Of a DNA stretch of 64,000 nt, positions 1-16,879 are shown piece by piece. The stretch's first letter is position 1. Every line of letters starts with the position of its first letter. A model generated the notes under the pieces. The model saw only the letters and a list, made by a program, of their open reading frames with translations, was not told where the DNA came from and searched no databases. The stretch comes from Selaginella tamariscina (taxonomy: Eukaryota > Streptophyta > Lycopodiopsida > Selaginellales > Selaginellaceae), in NCBI GenBank assembly GCA_003024785.1, contig PUQB01000392.1, forward strand, positions 124,001 through 188,000. The letters are read 5' to 3'. The position numbers and the translations under genes were made by a program.

Positions 1-248
1 TTATAATATTAATAAAATACTTTAGCATGAATTTATACAAATTTTTATAGCTCATTTAAAGATTATTTAAAATCAGATTTATTTTAAGATTATATTAAGA
101 TTAAAATCAAAAAAATTCTTACCCGAAGAGATTGGTGAAATGCTGGATCCACAGGCTTTGTACTGTGGACATCACCAATAATCTCCTTTATAGTCATTGG
201 AAATCTTCGTAACTGCATGTATGCGTCCGTGTGCGTGCGTGCGTGTGC

Positions 249-282
<34 letters not shown>

Positions 283-1629
283 GAGTATAGATTACCTTTC
301 GTTTGCGTTTCTCAGTGAGAACACTTTTGCATATCTTCTCAATGGAGGCCACGCTGAACCCGTCAGTAAGTTGTGAAATTGTTGAAAGATTAAACTCCTC
401 TGTAACGACACCACCATGCCTCTCCTGTGTATATGTATGTGTATTTGTCATCGTGCGTATATGCTTGTGTGTGTAAATATTACCATTACATATTACCATA
501 TTTATTAATGTAATAATGTATAACTTAATCACCATTAGTGCCCTCCAAATCCTTGATCGTGCTCCGTAATCGGGGTATGGAACGTATATTCTCTTGTTAA
601 AAAAATTCGGAAAAACTGGACGTTTCCCTGGTGCATCCTGCACATTAAAAACTTAATATTAATACCTTAAGTTTAAACTAAAGCTAACTAGCCAATGTTT
701 AAATCTTTATGTATATAATTAATTAATGAGAATATCTAATAAAATTATAAATTAAATCTTGTATATTTACACACACCTGTGGCCTTGAAGATGTACCGAG
801 AAAGAGTATACGTTCGCCTGGTTTAATGTTTTTAACTTCCTTGGTAATGGCTTTCTTAAGCCGGTTGGGTTTATCCTTAAACCCCCAAGTTTTAATCTTC
901 TTCTTATCTGTTATAAAAAGCTGATCTTCAAACATATTAGTATAATGAGAAATTTAATATATTATATATAGACATAAATATTATAATACTATTACATATG
1001 CTTTAGCAGCATGTGTGTGTAGTATTACGTAGATAATCCAAAAGCTCTCCACTATAGTGTATTAACTATATTAATTCTAGATAGAAGCTAGTTAATTAAT
1101 ATACAATATGCTGATTATATATACCATATTATCTATATCAAACTATATAATTGACTTTTCTGTTTTAAAGCAACCTCCAGGAAGAGTGATAATTTGTAAA
1201 AATATTGCTGCATTAAAATAATAAAAACATAAGTTTTTTATTTTAATAGTATATGCATCGTATATATCCACTAGAATTAATTCAGACACCGACTATCATA
1301 TATGAATAATTTTACATGCATTATACGGCACTTATATTATTAATAATTTAGTTAATTATATAATAATAGGTATTATATTAATAAAATATAATATAAGTTT
1401 ACCTTTTCAACTCCAGATATATGAATAACAGAAGGTGCCATAATCCTAGCCATTTTGAAAACCATTTGAAGCATCTTAGCCGCTTGTTTTCCAGGATATT
1501 TACCATCCAGCACTTGAGGTGATAAATTAAAATATGCAGCCCCCGCAGCCCTTGATGTTGCATGCGCCTAGAAATAAATATGTTTCACATAAATTCGTAA
1601 TAAGTTAAATAAACTGAGGTTAATTACTT

Positions 1630-1664
<35 letters not shown>

Positions 1665-3046
1665 GAGGAGAGAGAGAGAGAGAGAATGTAATATTTAATG
1701 TTTACCAGCAAAGTTTTCCCATTGCCTTCTCCACCATACAGTAACACAGATTTTATAAAGGGAGCATTTTGGTTCACGAAGTCTGTTACCAGTGGCATTA
1801 TGCAGTACTCTATGACGGCTCTCTTTACCTGTAAGAATTGTGTGCGTCTGTGTGTGTGTGTGTGTGTGTCTGTGAGAGAGAGGGAGAGAGAGGGAGGGAG
1901 GGAGAGAGGGAGAGGGAACCTGAGATGTCGTAGGATCGAACCCAGTAGGATCTATCTCGAAATCAGGACCATAGAAAGTATCAGAAGAAATGTACTCAGA
2001 GAGATCCCTCTTGGGATGTTCTGCACAATATCATTCTTAGCTAGCTCGGAGTATATACTCTCTATAGTCCTCTGTGCAGAGGGGTCTTTGGGTTTCTTGG
2101 CCTCTTCTTCGGAGGCGGAGGTGGCTCGTCCTTGTCCTTCTTCTTCTCTTTCTTCTTCTCTTTTGCGCCTTTCTTCTGCTTCTTCCTTGCAGCTTTTAGT
2201 TCTGCTAGTATCTTCTTCTTCACTCTGTCTAGTATTACTCTTGTGCTTTGATCCACTTCCAGCCTTATCTGCATTGTAAATTCTCACGTGTATGTATGCG
2301 TGTGTGTGTGTGTTAGTAAATTATTGCTTAAACTTCTTCAACGGCTTTCTAAGCTTTTAAAACAGTATTAAGCTTCGACATATCATACAACGTGCAGTAC
2401 TTACATAGAGAGAGAGTGAGAGAGAACTATGGTGTGCCTGCTAACCAGCACCGATACTTAAACTATATATGATTTAAACACACGCACGCATTTACTTATT
2501 TACCTCTTCAAAGACAGAAGGCCGTAATTGTGCTTTGAGCATATCAGTGCTGTGTTTTTGAGCAAGATTCGTAGAATCATCCTTGTCATGCCAGTTACGA
2601 GTGTAAATGTCCACGGCTTCTCTAACCTGAGGAAATAACAAAGTAAATCGCATGCTTAATTAATGAAATATTAAAATGCACTTTTGAATTCAGAAGTTTA
2701 TTATCTTGTTATTTATTTAAGTATTTATATTAATTATAATCGTTTTAAATGTGCTTAAGTTGATTACATTATCTGTGTTTACTAAACTAGTTTATTTATA
2801 ATTGAATTTTCATTTTTCTTTAAAATTTATAAAATTAAAAATTAAAAAAAAACAGTTTATTATGTCATATTTAACTATATTATATTAGATATAAATCTTA
2901 CATGATGAAGAAAAAATGCAGGACAAGATGGAGGCTTTTCCTCATCCTCCTCTGGCGGAAGAATTAATGGAGGAAAAGGGCTGGCCTTCTTCTTCTTTTT
3001 CTTCTTTTTGTCATCTCCTGCACACACACACATATATATGTATATA

Positions 3047-3081
<35 letters not shown>

Positions 3082-5771
3082 CACGCACGCACAGAGTGAA
3101 TTGTGATCAAACCATTTATATACACATGTTATATAACTCATTAATCCGTTAGATTATTACGTCGTATATATGCAATACCTTTCTTGTCTTTCTTCTTCTT
3201 CATTTCAACTTCAAAATTAAGTTTTGGAGGAGGATAAACTATGAGTTTACTTCCTCCATCTGCTGGCTTTGGAAAAGGCGGGAACAAGCCAGTGTCCGGG
3301 TCCCTATGCACATACATGCATACAGTTATTTACAAAATATCAAAAAATACTTATTATAGTACGAATGCGTAATATATTATAATATGATTCACAATACTAT
3401 TTAACTTATATTTACCTGTTTGCATTTAACCACGCATTAATCTTCTCTTGTATAATTTCCCTCAGTTCCTGGCCTTCAAGCTCTTTAATTTGCTCCTTTG
3501 CGAGTGCCATTGAATCTTGATACTCCTGAATAAATATATAAATATATATATATACAGATGCGTGTGTGTACATATAGTAGTAATGTGTGTATGTGTCCGT
3601 GTGTCTTATAAAGATTATTTTTATGAATTATAATTTAAATAAACCTGATAGGTTAGCAGTTGATTCTTTTTTCTCCTTAGCTCCGTCTCACGCACGAAAC
3701 CAAATGCATACTCACGGTCGCTGTTTTTCTCGAACATGTTCATTTCTGCATGGTTAACGCATATTAGCTTATAAATATCATCACACACACACACACACAC
3801 AACACACACACGTATTACTTCTTTACGGATGTGAACGTCCTGAGAATGTACCAAGTAATGTAAGTTCATCTTCCGCTGAATGTCTCACTCGTCTCCTAGC
3901 TATAAATCCTCGTGCTCTTTTAAATGGTAAAGGAGTATACACTCATTGTATGAACACAGAAAAAAACACACATAACACATATACACGTACGGGTGTATAG
4001 ACTTATGCGTGCGTGCATGTACGTGTGTGTGTGTGTGTGTGTGAAACACTTTTTTTATGATACGCAGCTTGTATGACAATTGCAGCACCATCTATAGTTA
4101 AAGGTTCATGACCAGCCTGCTGCTTCTTAAGTGCCTCATCTTGAATAAACCTGAAAGTGTAAATGCATATGTGTGTGTGGGTGCGTGCGTGTACTTCTCC
4201 ATGTATAGTCACACACAATGTATTTGTGTAGTTACTTTAGTGATATGGGAAGAGATATATTCCATACCGTATTTGAGCCAGTCTTACAATTCTTTCTCGT
4301 GTTTGCCTGCCTCTCTCATTAGCCTGGCAATGAATATACCATAATCAGAATGACGAAGGAGACTACATATTAATAAATGTCAAAATATTAGATATTAAAT
4401 GTTTTATTAAACCGAATATATTATTAAACACTAGAGTATTGATACAAAATACTAGCCCACCTGTAGTATTTTAATGGCTTGCTCAGGTGTATATACGGGG
4501 AATCTGCTGTCCTGCTGTTCACTGTCAGGTGGCTCATTTTGTTGGAGAACTCTAAGCTGCAAAATAGAGGTCAATATTAGATTGATTAAGTTATTACATT
4601 TTAAAGCATTAACATTTAAGTATAAAACTAATAATAATATGATTATTAAATATTAAACAAACCAGAAATTTTTCACGAGTTTCAAGATTTCGTGCATTAT
4701 CAGCCGTTAAAAGTCGAGGGGGAACCACGTCTAATGCATCAGGAGTGAGGCCTAAGTTGAGCTGCAAATACAAAAACATAAGCTTTTGTGGGCGTGCGCG
4801 TGTGTGGTGTGTGTGTGGGGGGGGGGACACACACACACACACACACATACACACACCAGGATATCTTCAAGGTAAACGATCTCCATGCCCGTATTCAAAT
4901 AAACCATCCACTGCGTAAAACAGGTGAATAATCTCAGTATAGCCCTCGATATAAAATCATGAATTTTTATGAAGATAGTAACTTAAATGGTTTTGGTTAA
5001 TCATTTCCTACTCATTAATTGTTTATTGTCTAGTTTTCTAAACTAAATGCATTTTATCTGGATATTTATTACTTAGTTTTATTAATTACACAAACTTCAG
5101 TTTAAAATAGCTTTTAATAACTTTATTAATTTTATATATCAACAATAGTAACAAATATTTTTAGTATTATTGTTATGCTAATGATTTATAATAAATAAGA
5201 CATATCTACATACGTATATACGGTGCAACTCACTTACATGTTTTACTTCAAGAATCCTTCCAATTACTGACTCTAATGCCTTCATGCAGTCTATACGCTT
5301 TTGTGGATGAATAATCTGAAACCAAAATAAATAAAGAGTTTATATCGTATTTATATATACATTAGAGTTTATATATATATATATATATATGTGTGGTGTG
5401 TGTGTGTGTGTGTGTGTGTGTGTACATAATAAAAGAATGCTGAATATTTACCTGGTGATAACAGTCCTCCAGCATTCTGTATATTTGCAAGTATTTTATG
5501 TATATTCGTGAATAATCAGCGAGGTTCTGTATGCACACACATGCAATATCAGCACACGCACACACACGCGCACGCACACATACCTGCGGACCCATAAATG
5601 TAAATGATGGGACCTCAAGAGTCAGAACATTTATAAGCTGCCTCATAGCAATCTCCCATTGTTGATCAAAAAATCTAAAATTCAATAAATATTAACATTT
5701 TACATTATTTATTTTATAATTTTTAATAAATTTAACTAATTTAACATTAAGTAAACGTACACGTTCGACAT
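1..5771 (-). CDS. DRC11: DRC11 / IQCA1-like axonemal protein, 3' end cut by window edge
   Basis: IQ and AAA-domain subunit of the nexin-dynein regulatory complex of motile cilia and flagella. The start codon is at 5771-5769; exon 1 (MSNV) joins an exon beginning FFDQQWEIAMRQL at 5686. About 20 short exons can be followed leftwards. An IQ motif (GAAIVIQAAY, about residue 210) is followed by RARGFIARRR. A Lys-rich coiled stretch (2.1-3.2 kb) precedes the RTIESIYSEL segment. The AAA module has a Walker A-like GGEGNGKT (about 1725), a degenerate Walker B (VIHISGVEK) and PYPDYGARSRIW. Roughly 800 residues are visible against about 820 in animal IQCA1. The last exon seen ends near 122, so bases 1-121 are intron and the stop lies outside. 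One-base frame breaks lie near 2092 and 2030. Identity is firm from domain order; the exact exon ends are by eye. Confidence 0.88.
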
Positions 5772-6358
5772 TTTTGCTGTTGATTAAATCCTTCACTGCT
5801 CCATAGCTACCTCTTGTTTTGCCCTAAAAACAGAGCACATTAGTTTAAACAACCCTAAACTTGGTTAAGATAGGTCCGCCGTTCGAATCTTTCGGTCGAT
5901 TCGTGAAAGAGTAACCCTTTCCATGGCGCATTTGGGCTTCAAACCCTAGCCAGGGAAGAAGAATTCCGCAATAAAGCATGGATTTTGGAGCACGGAGCTT
6001 CACGGAGTGTCTATAGGGCGCGGCAATGCATTCTACTGATTCCGCTCGAAGAAATCCTCCAAATCGTGCATCTGTGAATGATCAGGTACGAAAATCCGTC
6101 TTGTTTTGTGCGAATGCGGCTCTAAAGTCGAGATTTTGCACGGATTTCTTGCAGATTTCGTCAAGAAAGAGCTCCATCCTCATAGATTCTGCGAAGAAAG
6201 AACGAACAAGAACACGATATTGCTCCAAACTCGCGATTAAGGAACAGGCGATTCTCACAGATTCTGTGACGACATAGCTAGGCATATGAACAAGAACACG
6301 ATCCGAGCGAGAATATGTGTTTTCCGGCTTATCGGTAAAAGGTCAACGAGGGACTTCC
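5772..6358. promoter_or_regulatory. Divergent promoter / 5' UTR region, DRC11 (-) and RING gene (+)
   Basis: This 587 bp stretch separates two head-to-head start codons. It is less AT-rich than the other gaps. It contains an open stretch at 6026-6277 that I take as 5' UTR of the RING gene because it has no family resemblance. The motif gaacaagaacacgat occurs twice, near 6204 and 6287. No TATA box could be placed with confidence. Confidence 0.5.
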
Positions 6359-8183
<1,825 letters not shown>

Positions 8184-11100
8184 AGATGAGTGGTAATATT
8201 TAGCCTTTATATATAATCGGACGGCAGCAGGACAGTGAAAACGTGTAAGTCTCTTTTTTTCCGTTGCTCGGTTTTACATGTAAATTTCCAAAGCACGTAA
8301 TAAACCCCACGTGGCTGATCGTCCGTGTATCCGTACAGATTAAGCTTGGAGATGTACGGGCGAACTTGATGAGGTTAGGCTTGTTGATTTACAGCTGATA
8401 TATAGTGTATGTACGTAAGTATAACACGGTAAATCTCTTGATTACTCTTGCAATTTACCAGATTATATATGTTCAGGATTAAGTATATATCAATAGATAT
8501 TCTATACATTATATTATATGTATCACTTATATATTTATATGCTATATAATCATTTCTGTTTTGTATGTAATGTCTGTCATGTTGACACGGCAGTCTTTTG
8601 TAATGGCCAATATAACATTATTTAAAACCTTATTCTTGTTTGGACTTTTATTTTAATTATGTTTATTTCATAGCCAACCATTTATCAATGTATGGAACAA
8701 TAAATATACACACTTTATACAATGAATGACAACTGTTGAGATTTTAACCTTTAGGCAAGAGATTCCGGGATAAAATGCTATATAAATGATTTATAAATAA
8801 ATTATTAGGATATATATAATTTTTTTTGATTTATATCCTAAAATTATAAATACGTAGGATAAAAGGATAAACGGAAGGACTCTCTTCTCAACATTAATTA
8901 ATTGATAAGGATTTATCACTTTATAATTTTTTTTATTTAAATGTAAGTTGTTTAAAAATTATTGTCTTTTTTATTTAAAACATTTTCTTCAAAATCAAAA
9001 TTCAATTTGCAAATTAAGTTGTTAAATTAAAAAAAAACTTTTTCAATGTTGAATATATTACTAAATTAAGAAGAGAAGTTTAATAGTTAATTTCAAAATA
9101 AAACATAATAAATAGATAAAAAACACTTTTTTTAAATAATAAGGTGTGTCATGAAATAAATTTATAACATAATGTGGCATATATTTAAATTATATTATGT
9201 AGGTAATGCAATTTTCGTATTCTGAAAAAGAAAAAAAAAAGTTTAATGCTTATAAAGAATTAAAGTTTAACATGAGAAGGAATGAAAGTATATCTTTTTA
9301 TAAAGACCCTATCATTATGAGTATCGATATTAAGGAGGTGAAAATTATTTTAAGTTCACACAATATTTATATGTTTATATTAAAGTAACAACCAAATATA
9401 TTTATTATCACATATGAATATTTGTGAATATGTTCATGATAATTTTTAGTTTATAAATCTAAAAATTACAATAAAATTAAGGTTAAATTAAAGCTCATTA
9501 CATATAAATAAATGTGGATTATCTTCATCATAAATATAAATTATCTTTTCAATATTTTATGAGAATCATTTATTTATTCTCAATTATAAAAAAAAAAATA
9601 ACATTAATAAAAGAAGTTTAAAAACTTATATTTAACAACATAAAGAATAATAATTAATAATAATAAGTATAACTTTTATATAAAAATGTTTTTATGCAAG
9701 CCTAACAAAATTAAAGTATCTTAAAAGAATTATATGATAATTAATTTTTCCTTATCAAATTAACTTCTAATTTATATACAAATGTATAAAAACACATTTT
9801 ATCACATTAAAATTAATATTTTTTACTTTATTTTGAAAGTTTAATAATACAAATTATTAAAGCCTTTTGAAGATTCATTTTGTTTACATTTTTTTTTATA
9901 TGTTAAATTAACTTTAAATATTAAAATTTATGAAGATTTTAAAAAATTAATATAAACAAACACAAAATGTTTAAGAATAAACAATGAAGTTAAATGAAGA
10001 AATGAATTTAAAATAATAATTATTTATAGGGTCATTAAAATATATTTTCTTTTGAAATTTTTATATTTTATTATCTATGAAGGCACAACTTTGAATTTAA
10101 TTTTTAAAAACTATAAATAAAATAAATTAAAACTTAATAAATATGGGACTAAACAAATATAATTATAAAATTATGGTTGATCAATAAAACTTAATGTTAA
10201 TATGCATCAATTTCTTATTAAAGGGATAAGAAATTAAAAATAAAAAATAAATTGTACATAATGCATAACATTATATATGGAATTACTTTTGTTGTGCATC
10301 CTTTTTAGTTAAATAATAAATTAAATAATGAAACTAATAATACTTTAAAAGTGTACATAATATATTATTATAAAAAAGATACAATTAGAAGAGTTAAATT
10401 AAATACATAATTTAATTAATTTAAAGGCTTAAGATATATATTTATCACTTTACAATTAAAATAAATAAAGTTTGTAATAAGTTAATGAACATTATTTAAT
10501 GATGGTATACTAAATTTTAAAAAAAATTACTTTATTCATCTTTAATCAAATAGTTTGTGCATCTTTATATAAATGCAATTAAAACTTTTAAAACTCAATT
10601 TAAACTAAGAAAAGAAATAACTTTAAAAAAATAAAATAAATAAAAAATAGTGTATTTTTAGAATTAAAGATGAAAGGTTTAAAGTTTTATAAATTTAATT
10701 AATATTATTGTATTAAAACCACAATGTTGAGTTATAAATGTAATAAGAGGAACCACAAAAATTATTTAATTAAAAAAATAATACATAGTAATAGTGGGAG
10801 AATGAGAAATAAAAAAGTAATGGTAATAATTAGTCATTTTGTATTTATTTAATAATACTTTTAAAAAACTTAAATATGCATATATACGATTCTTATTTAA
10901 TATTTAAACAACCAATCTCATTTGTTATCAATTTTATTTAAGTTTTGGAATTATAAGAAAATCATCTCGGTGTCATACATTTAAAAATAATTATAGGTAA
11001 TAAATAATTTTGATAGTCACATTTTACATTCAAACAATAATCCTCATTTACCAGCATATTCTCATAATATTCTTTGTTATATTTTTTTTTCCAGCTGCTC

Positions 11101-11284
11101 AATATAAGTTCAATAACTATAAACTATATAAAATAATACATATGAAAAAAAAATTAAAAAATTCCTTTAATAAATTTTATATCGTTTCTAAGAACTTAAG
11201 CACAAATTAATGATGCCATATTAGTTTCATAATTAAATCAAAATAATAATTGCTAAAAATTATATTAATCTGTACACTAGAAAA
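8184..11284. other. AT-rich intergenic region, no gene seen
   Basis: About 3.1 kb. The first few hundred bases are the RING gene 3' UTR and flank. The rest is strongly AT-rich with long A and T runs and small random open frames (for example 9206-9388 and 11010-11210) whose composition is that of the surrounding DNA. I see no RNA gene, terminal repeats or transposon domains. Confidence 0.7.
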
Positions 11285-11681
11285 TCACAATCTCTTCATA
11301 AACTGATCATAAGTGGTAAACATAACCATGCATGACGTGCCTACCCATAGTACCCTGGACGACATTCCACGTGTAAACCCTTTAAACCCTTCTTTTCTCC
11401 ATATCTTCTGTGCTGCATCCCACGTCCCATTGTAATGCTTGCTCTTCCCTGTACTTGCAACCTCGTCTTCACCACATCCTAATTAACCACATAATAATCT
11501 TCATTAATCTAAAAGCACGCGCACGCACACACACACACACATCTATGCAATATTCATATATGTATGACTATTAGCTTAGATTGAATCTTGGTGTCCCCCT
11601 GCATAAGTGTAAATATACACTTATCTGGATATACACCACACACACACATATACATATACATATACATACATACGTACGTAC

Positions 11682-11737
<56 letters not shown>

Positions 11738-12855
11738 AGGGAGGAGGAGGGAGAGTACAATATTACATGTGCATAATGCAGAGAATGTATATCAGATGTA
11801 ATTAACATTAATATGAGTAAATTACATTAGATTCACTAATACAGTATAAATTAAGTTAATTAATAAACATACCATGGGATTTGTGACACACTAGCAACGG
11901 AAGCACTGAAAAAAGAGCTTAGGAGCTCCCAATGGATTTCGAGACGTTCTTTGGACTCCACGCCTGTGAAATCTACAGCGAGCTGCTTTGTTCTCTCCCA
12001 CAGTGGCAGATATATAGCGTTGTAAGGCCCCCATACCATTTGTGCCAAGAAAAAGCCCCTATATAACGCCCCTATTCCCTCTTGTCTGCATATTGTCCGT
12101 GCTGCATCTAAAGAACCCTGCACATATATGTATGTTTATGTGTGTGTGCGTGTGTATGTGTGTTATCTATATATAACATTCTATAAAATGATATCCATTC
12201 AGTGCTCAACTGGCAACGCGCCAACAAATCAACACACACACACACCTTGTAAGCTGCTTGGCCAGCAACTTGAACCATTTGACGCTGCCGAACAATTTCA
12301 AGTGGAACACTGACTGCAGATTGCACCAACGTCGCAAATAGACCTCCCAGAAATGCACTACAGGGTTCTCCTGGCCACCTACAGTATCAATAAAATCAAT
12401 AATAATAATTATATGTCATTATATATTATATAGATAACAGAAATAAGAACATTATATTGTATTATACTAATTAATAATAATAAAATTATAATGAAAAAAT
12501 AATTTACCTGGGACAACTCTTTTAACAGTTTGATAAGTAGACATATACAGGGCTTGTGAAGGAGCAACTTGAATAATTGTGGCATATCCTTTATACAGTG
12601 TTCTCCATCCTTCTTGTTTAGCAATCGTAGTTAATGCATCAAATGGTCCTTTATATTTGAACCTCCAACCTATGTTAAATAAGTTTAATTAAATTATTAA
12701 AACTATTGTTTGTTAAACAAACTTACCATTAAACGAGATTTAACAGTCATTAGTGGATAAACAAAACTGTCTGCTATCATTCCAGCACAAGCTGCTGCAG
12801 TTATTTGCTTTATAAGCTCTTTTTGAAAATCATCGGCCTTTTCACCCTTTCCCAT
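11285..12855 (-). CDS. Mitochondrial carrier family (SLC25-type) transporter
   Basis: Six-helix solute carrier with three repeats, nearest by eye to the SLC25A44-like group; the substrate is not deducible. The start ATG is 12855-12853 (MGKGEKADDFQKELIKQ). Exons: about 12855-12727, 12670-12509, 12379-12247, 12121-11877, and 11480-11285 ending MKRL-stop. The repeat 1 signature is atypical (YPLMTVKSR, no acid after P). Repeat 2 has VPLEIVRQR. Repeat 3 (NPM, then DVVKTRLQVQG) spans an intron. EGWRTLYKGY, EGIGALYRGF and EGFKGFTRGM are the repeat-end motifs. About 315 residues, normal for the family. Reading frames fail to join by one base near 12665, 12345, 11885 and 11440, each repaired by one extra base in a short run. 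This is a real gene with assembly errors or a recent pseudogene; I favour the former. Confidence 0.85.
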
Positions 12856-13206
12856 TCTATAAGAAAATATGCTTATATCGTGTGTGTGTGTGTGTAAACT
12901 ACAAGTACCTGAACCGATCTTTATTTAAAAGTCACTACGTCTTCTTATCTTTCAAATATCACAAGAAGATGCTGAGGGAAAGCTGTTGAACATAAACGGA
13001 ATCCGGTTATACATTCCGACATCTTGGCCGTTGGATACCGTAAGATGAATATTCTGAAATGTAGTTATATTTATTATATATTCATATTTTAATAATTATT
13101 TTACTGATATATATTTAAGTATATTAAATGGTGGATATTACCCACATACTAACCATATATAACCATATACCTCGACTTACTCACTGTATTTCAGAAACAC
13201 GGAACC
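12856..13206. other. Short intergenic gap (carrier promoter / PPR 3' flank)
   Basis: 350 bp between the tentative PPR stop and the carrier start, both on the minus strand. It holds a (GT)n tract near 12882. I see no other feature. Confidence 0.5.
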
Positions 13207-14185
13207 TCAAGTAGACTCTGCCAGATAAAGCGTCTATTAGATAATTAATAAATTAAGTGAGTTTAGTATTAAAGATAAATGCATGTTTCATTTTCCCTAG
13301 ATCAATATAATATGATATCAAAGCAGTATATGTGTGTGTGTGTGTGTGTGTGTGTATTCATGTATGTATCTTACTAAATTTTATATACTATGTATGCGAA
13401 TTACTGAAATTAAACATAAAATAGGTTTACCTCTAGGACTCTCCGGATGTGAAATTCCAATAACTCGATGATAAACCTCCATAGCTTTTTTATTATCACA
13501 AGTTTCACATAAAAGTTTACGAGCTTTATCAAACTCTCCCGCCTTTGTAAGCTCTGCTGCTAATGAACCGTAAACCACACCATCGGGGTTAACTCCTTCA
13601 CTAACCATCTCCAAGAACACCTGTAAATAGTTGAAACGTATAAATAACATGTGTGTGTGTACTTAGTATTATATACCATTAGTTATTAAAACGTTATAGA
13701 CATACATGTACAGGTACTGAAATTATCAACTAACATTGTACTATAATCATATATAAGAAATTCATGTATATAAAGTAAAGCATGCACTCTACAGAAGTCT
13801 TCATAGGAGCGCGCGCGTGTGTACGTGCATATATAAGCGTACATATATATCTATAGGTATATGTTAGATACTCTAGTATAATTAGTGTTAAACAGCAATA
13901 ATTAATTTTACTCACCTTAAAGGCATCGTCTACTCTATGATTCGAGCATAAACCGAGAATCATTCCGGTATATGTGAAAAGATTTGGAGCACATGAACAG
14001 TCCTTCATAAGCTGAAGAACTCCACAGGCTTCTTCAACTCTATCGGCTTTAAAAAGTCCCGATATCAACGCTGTGTATGTAACCACGTTGGGTGTGAAAC
14101 CCTTCTTTACCATCTGAGAGAGAAGCTCAAGAGCTTCTTCTGACTTGCCTGCCTGTTTCATAGTTTGTTATAAATGTGTGTGTGC

Positions 14186-14218
<33 letters not shown>

Positions 14219-16828
14219 CTATATGCATGTAAGTATCCACATTCGTACATGTATCCAACTTGATGATCTTTATATGTATACATACACACACACACAGAGG
14301 TATACACACAGAGAGGTACTCAGATATGTTGTGTTGATACGAGCCCGTCACACACACGCACCTTGCAAAGTCCATTGACGAGCGTGTTATAAGTAACAAC
14401 AGTGGGAGAGATCATCCCATTAAAGAGCTTCTGAGCATCCTCTATTCTGCTTGTCTTGCAAAGTCCATTAATCAATGTGTTCTCTGTTACCACAGTTGGC
14501 CTGCAACCCCTCCTCTCCATTTCCTCAAGAAGAGTATAACCTTATATATAACATGTATTTTAATTAATGAATACACATACATACATATATATACACACGC
14601 ACACATACCTTCGTCAACTTTGCCAGCTCCGCAGAGACCATGAATAAGAGTGTTATAAGTCACAGTACTCGGAACAAACCCATCTTCCACCATCTTCTCA
14701 AGAAACACATGAGCTTCCTCAACCTTCCCCTTCTTGCAGTAAGCATCAATCATAATATTGTACGTAGCATCATTCCTCTCGCTCATCTCTTCAAAGAAAG
14801 ACTTAGCCTCGTCCAGAGAGTCTAAACCACACGCACTGTGTATGAGTGTGTTGTATGTAACACATGTAGGTGTCACACCTATACCACGTGCCTCGTGAAA
14901 CATCCTGTGTGCATCAGAGTGTCTCCCCAGCTTACAAAGTCCGTCTATAAGTATGTTGTAACTATAACTATCTGGTTTTATCCCCTTTTTGACAAACATA
15001 TCCCACATATCAAGAGCATCTTGTACCCTGGAATCCCGACATAATCCCCACATCATGATGTTATACGTCCGTACGTTGGGATTCTCCATAGAATACAAGA
15101 CTGTCTCTGCTTTGTGTATGTTACCTGTCTTACAAAAACCGTATATGACCGTATTATACGATACCTATTTGGCTCTGCTATGACCTTGAGAAGCTCATAA
15201 GCCTCCTCGGGTTCTCCTCTTAAACAGAAGCCTTCCATGAGTGTGTTATATGTTACTGTGTTTGGTGCTGTCATCTCTTTGAATACCTGTATTGCCTCCT
15301 CCATTTGTCCTGTCTTGCATAGCGCGTTTATCATTGTGTTATATGTGATTGTGTTCGGTGTGTGTCCATTCTCAACCTGTCAAAAATTGTAATGAGTGTG
15401 TGTGGCTGTGGTGTATGTGTGTAGCAGAGATGTGTGTACAAGCAAAATATACATATAAACTTGTGGACAGATATAGCTGTGTGTGTGTGCGAGAGAGAGA
15501 GAGAGAGAGTAAAGTCTAACAACTGCGCTCAGCCTCTCCTATGCGTTTATGTGGCATATATATGTATGAATCTTGTGTATATCTGTATCTATACAACTAT
15601 ACAAGCAATACTGATTTGCAGTATTATAGCACATTACATTTATCTCTACGGCATTGGTGTCCATATACAAGCTGAAGTGATGTGTATACATATACACACA
15701 CACACACACATTATATATACATTCTCTGATAAACTTGATATATATCAAGAACTAGGTTGTACATGTGTATACGGTACACAAACCGCTACTTGTATATGTA
15801 TACAGCCATATATGCATATGTATAGCTATTCATATTCAACCAAACAACATACACACAATGTATACACACACGTGTGTGTGTTGCGTGTAAACTTACCATG
15901 CTGCTCATGAGATGAAAAGCATCATTGATTCGAGCAGATCTGCAAAGACCAGAGATGATCGTATTATAGCTCACATTGTTTGGAGAGCATCCTCTAGTCT
16001 GCATAACCTTGAAAACGCGATAGGCTTCATCAACCTCACCTTTGGAACACAAGCCATCCATAAGAGTGTTGTAGCTCACAATATCGGGAGGCACCTTCAT
16101 ATCCTCGAGGAGAAACCTAGCTTCCTGTACCCGACCCTCGTTACAGAGACCATGAAGAACGGTATTGTAACTGTACACATCCGGAGAACAGACTCCCTTC
16201 AACAGCATCTCCACGAGACGTAGAGCATCATCTACCTCAGAGCTCTTCACAAGCATATCCAAGAGAAGGTTGTATATATATGTATTCGGTATATACCATT
16301 CCTTCATAAGGAGGAAAGCTTCAAAGGCTTTGTATATACTTCCCATCCTGCACCATCCTTCTACTAATGTGGAGAAGTAGTTTATCTCCGGGTGCAACCC
16401 CAACTGTAAGATGCTTCTTAGAAACCATTCTGCACTGTGGAGTTCCTGGGCCACCACGAACCCGCGGATAACGTACCCAAAGGTAACCTGTGTTGGTTCA
16501 AAGTCTACCCAGGACCTGTCCTGGAAAATCTTGTACACATTCCCACACATCCCAGCGTTAGAGAGCTTATCCAGCAAGCAGTTGTACGTGACAGGAGTGT
16601 GCTTGAAGTTCTTCTGGAGCTCGGCCCAGTTGAAGAATGCGAGTGCCTGATCAGCATCCTCAGTGAATTTGAGGACGTCTAGGATTATCTGCTCGGTGAT
16701 GCTATCAGCGTACCAGCTCATCATTGTCTCCATGTTGCATGTTGTAGATTGCCATTCCTGGAGAACACGCAGCATCTCCTTGACTATCTCCAAATGCTCC
16801 TGCAAGAAAGAAAGACATATATATATAT

Positions 16829-16879
<51 letters not shown>

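Noticed and set aside
6026-6277. Small plus-strand frame upstream of the RING gene
   Set aside because: No family resemblance, and it lies in a divergent promoter; a 5' UTR open frame is more likely.
9206-9388. Short AT-rich frame as a gene
   Set aside because: Composition is the same as the surrounding AT-rich DNA, with no domain and no splice or promoter support.
15434-15910. Open frames coding for runs such as CVCVC, HTHTH or RERERE in many places
   Set aside because: They are translations of (GT)n, (CA)n and (GA)n microsatellites inside introns and have no protein family character.
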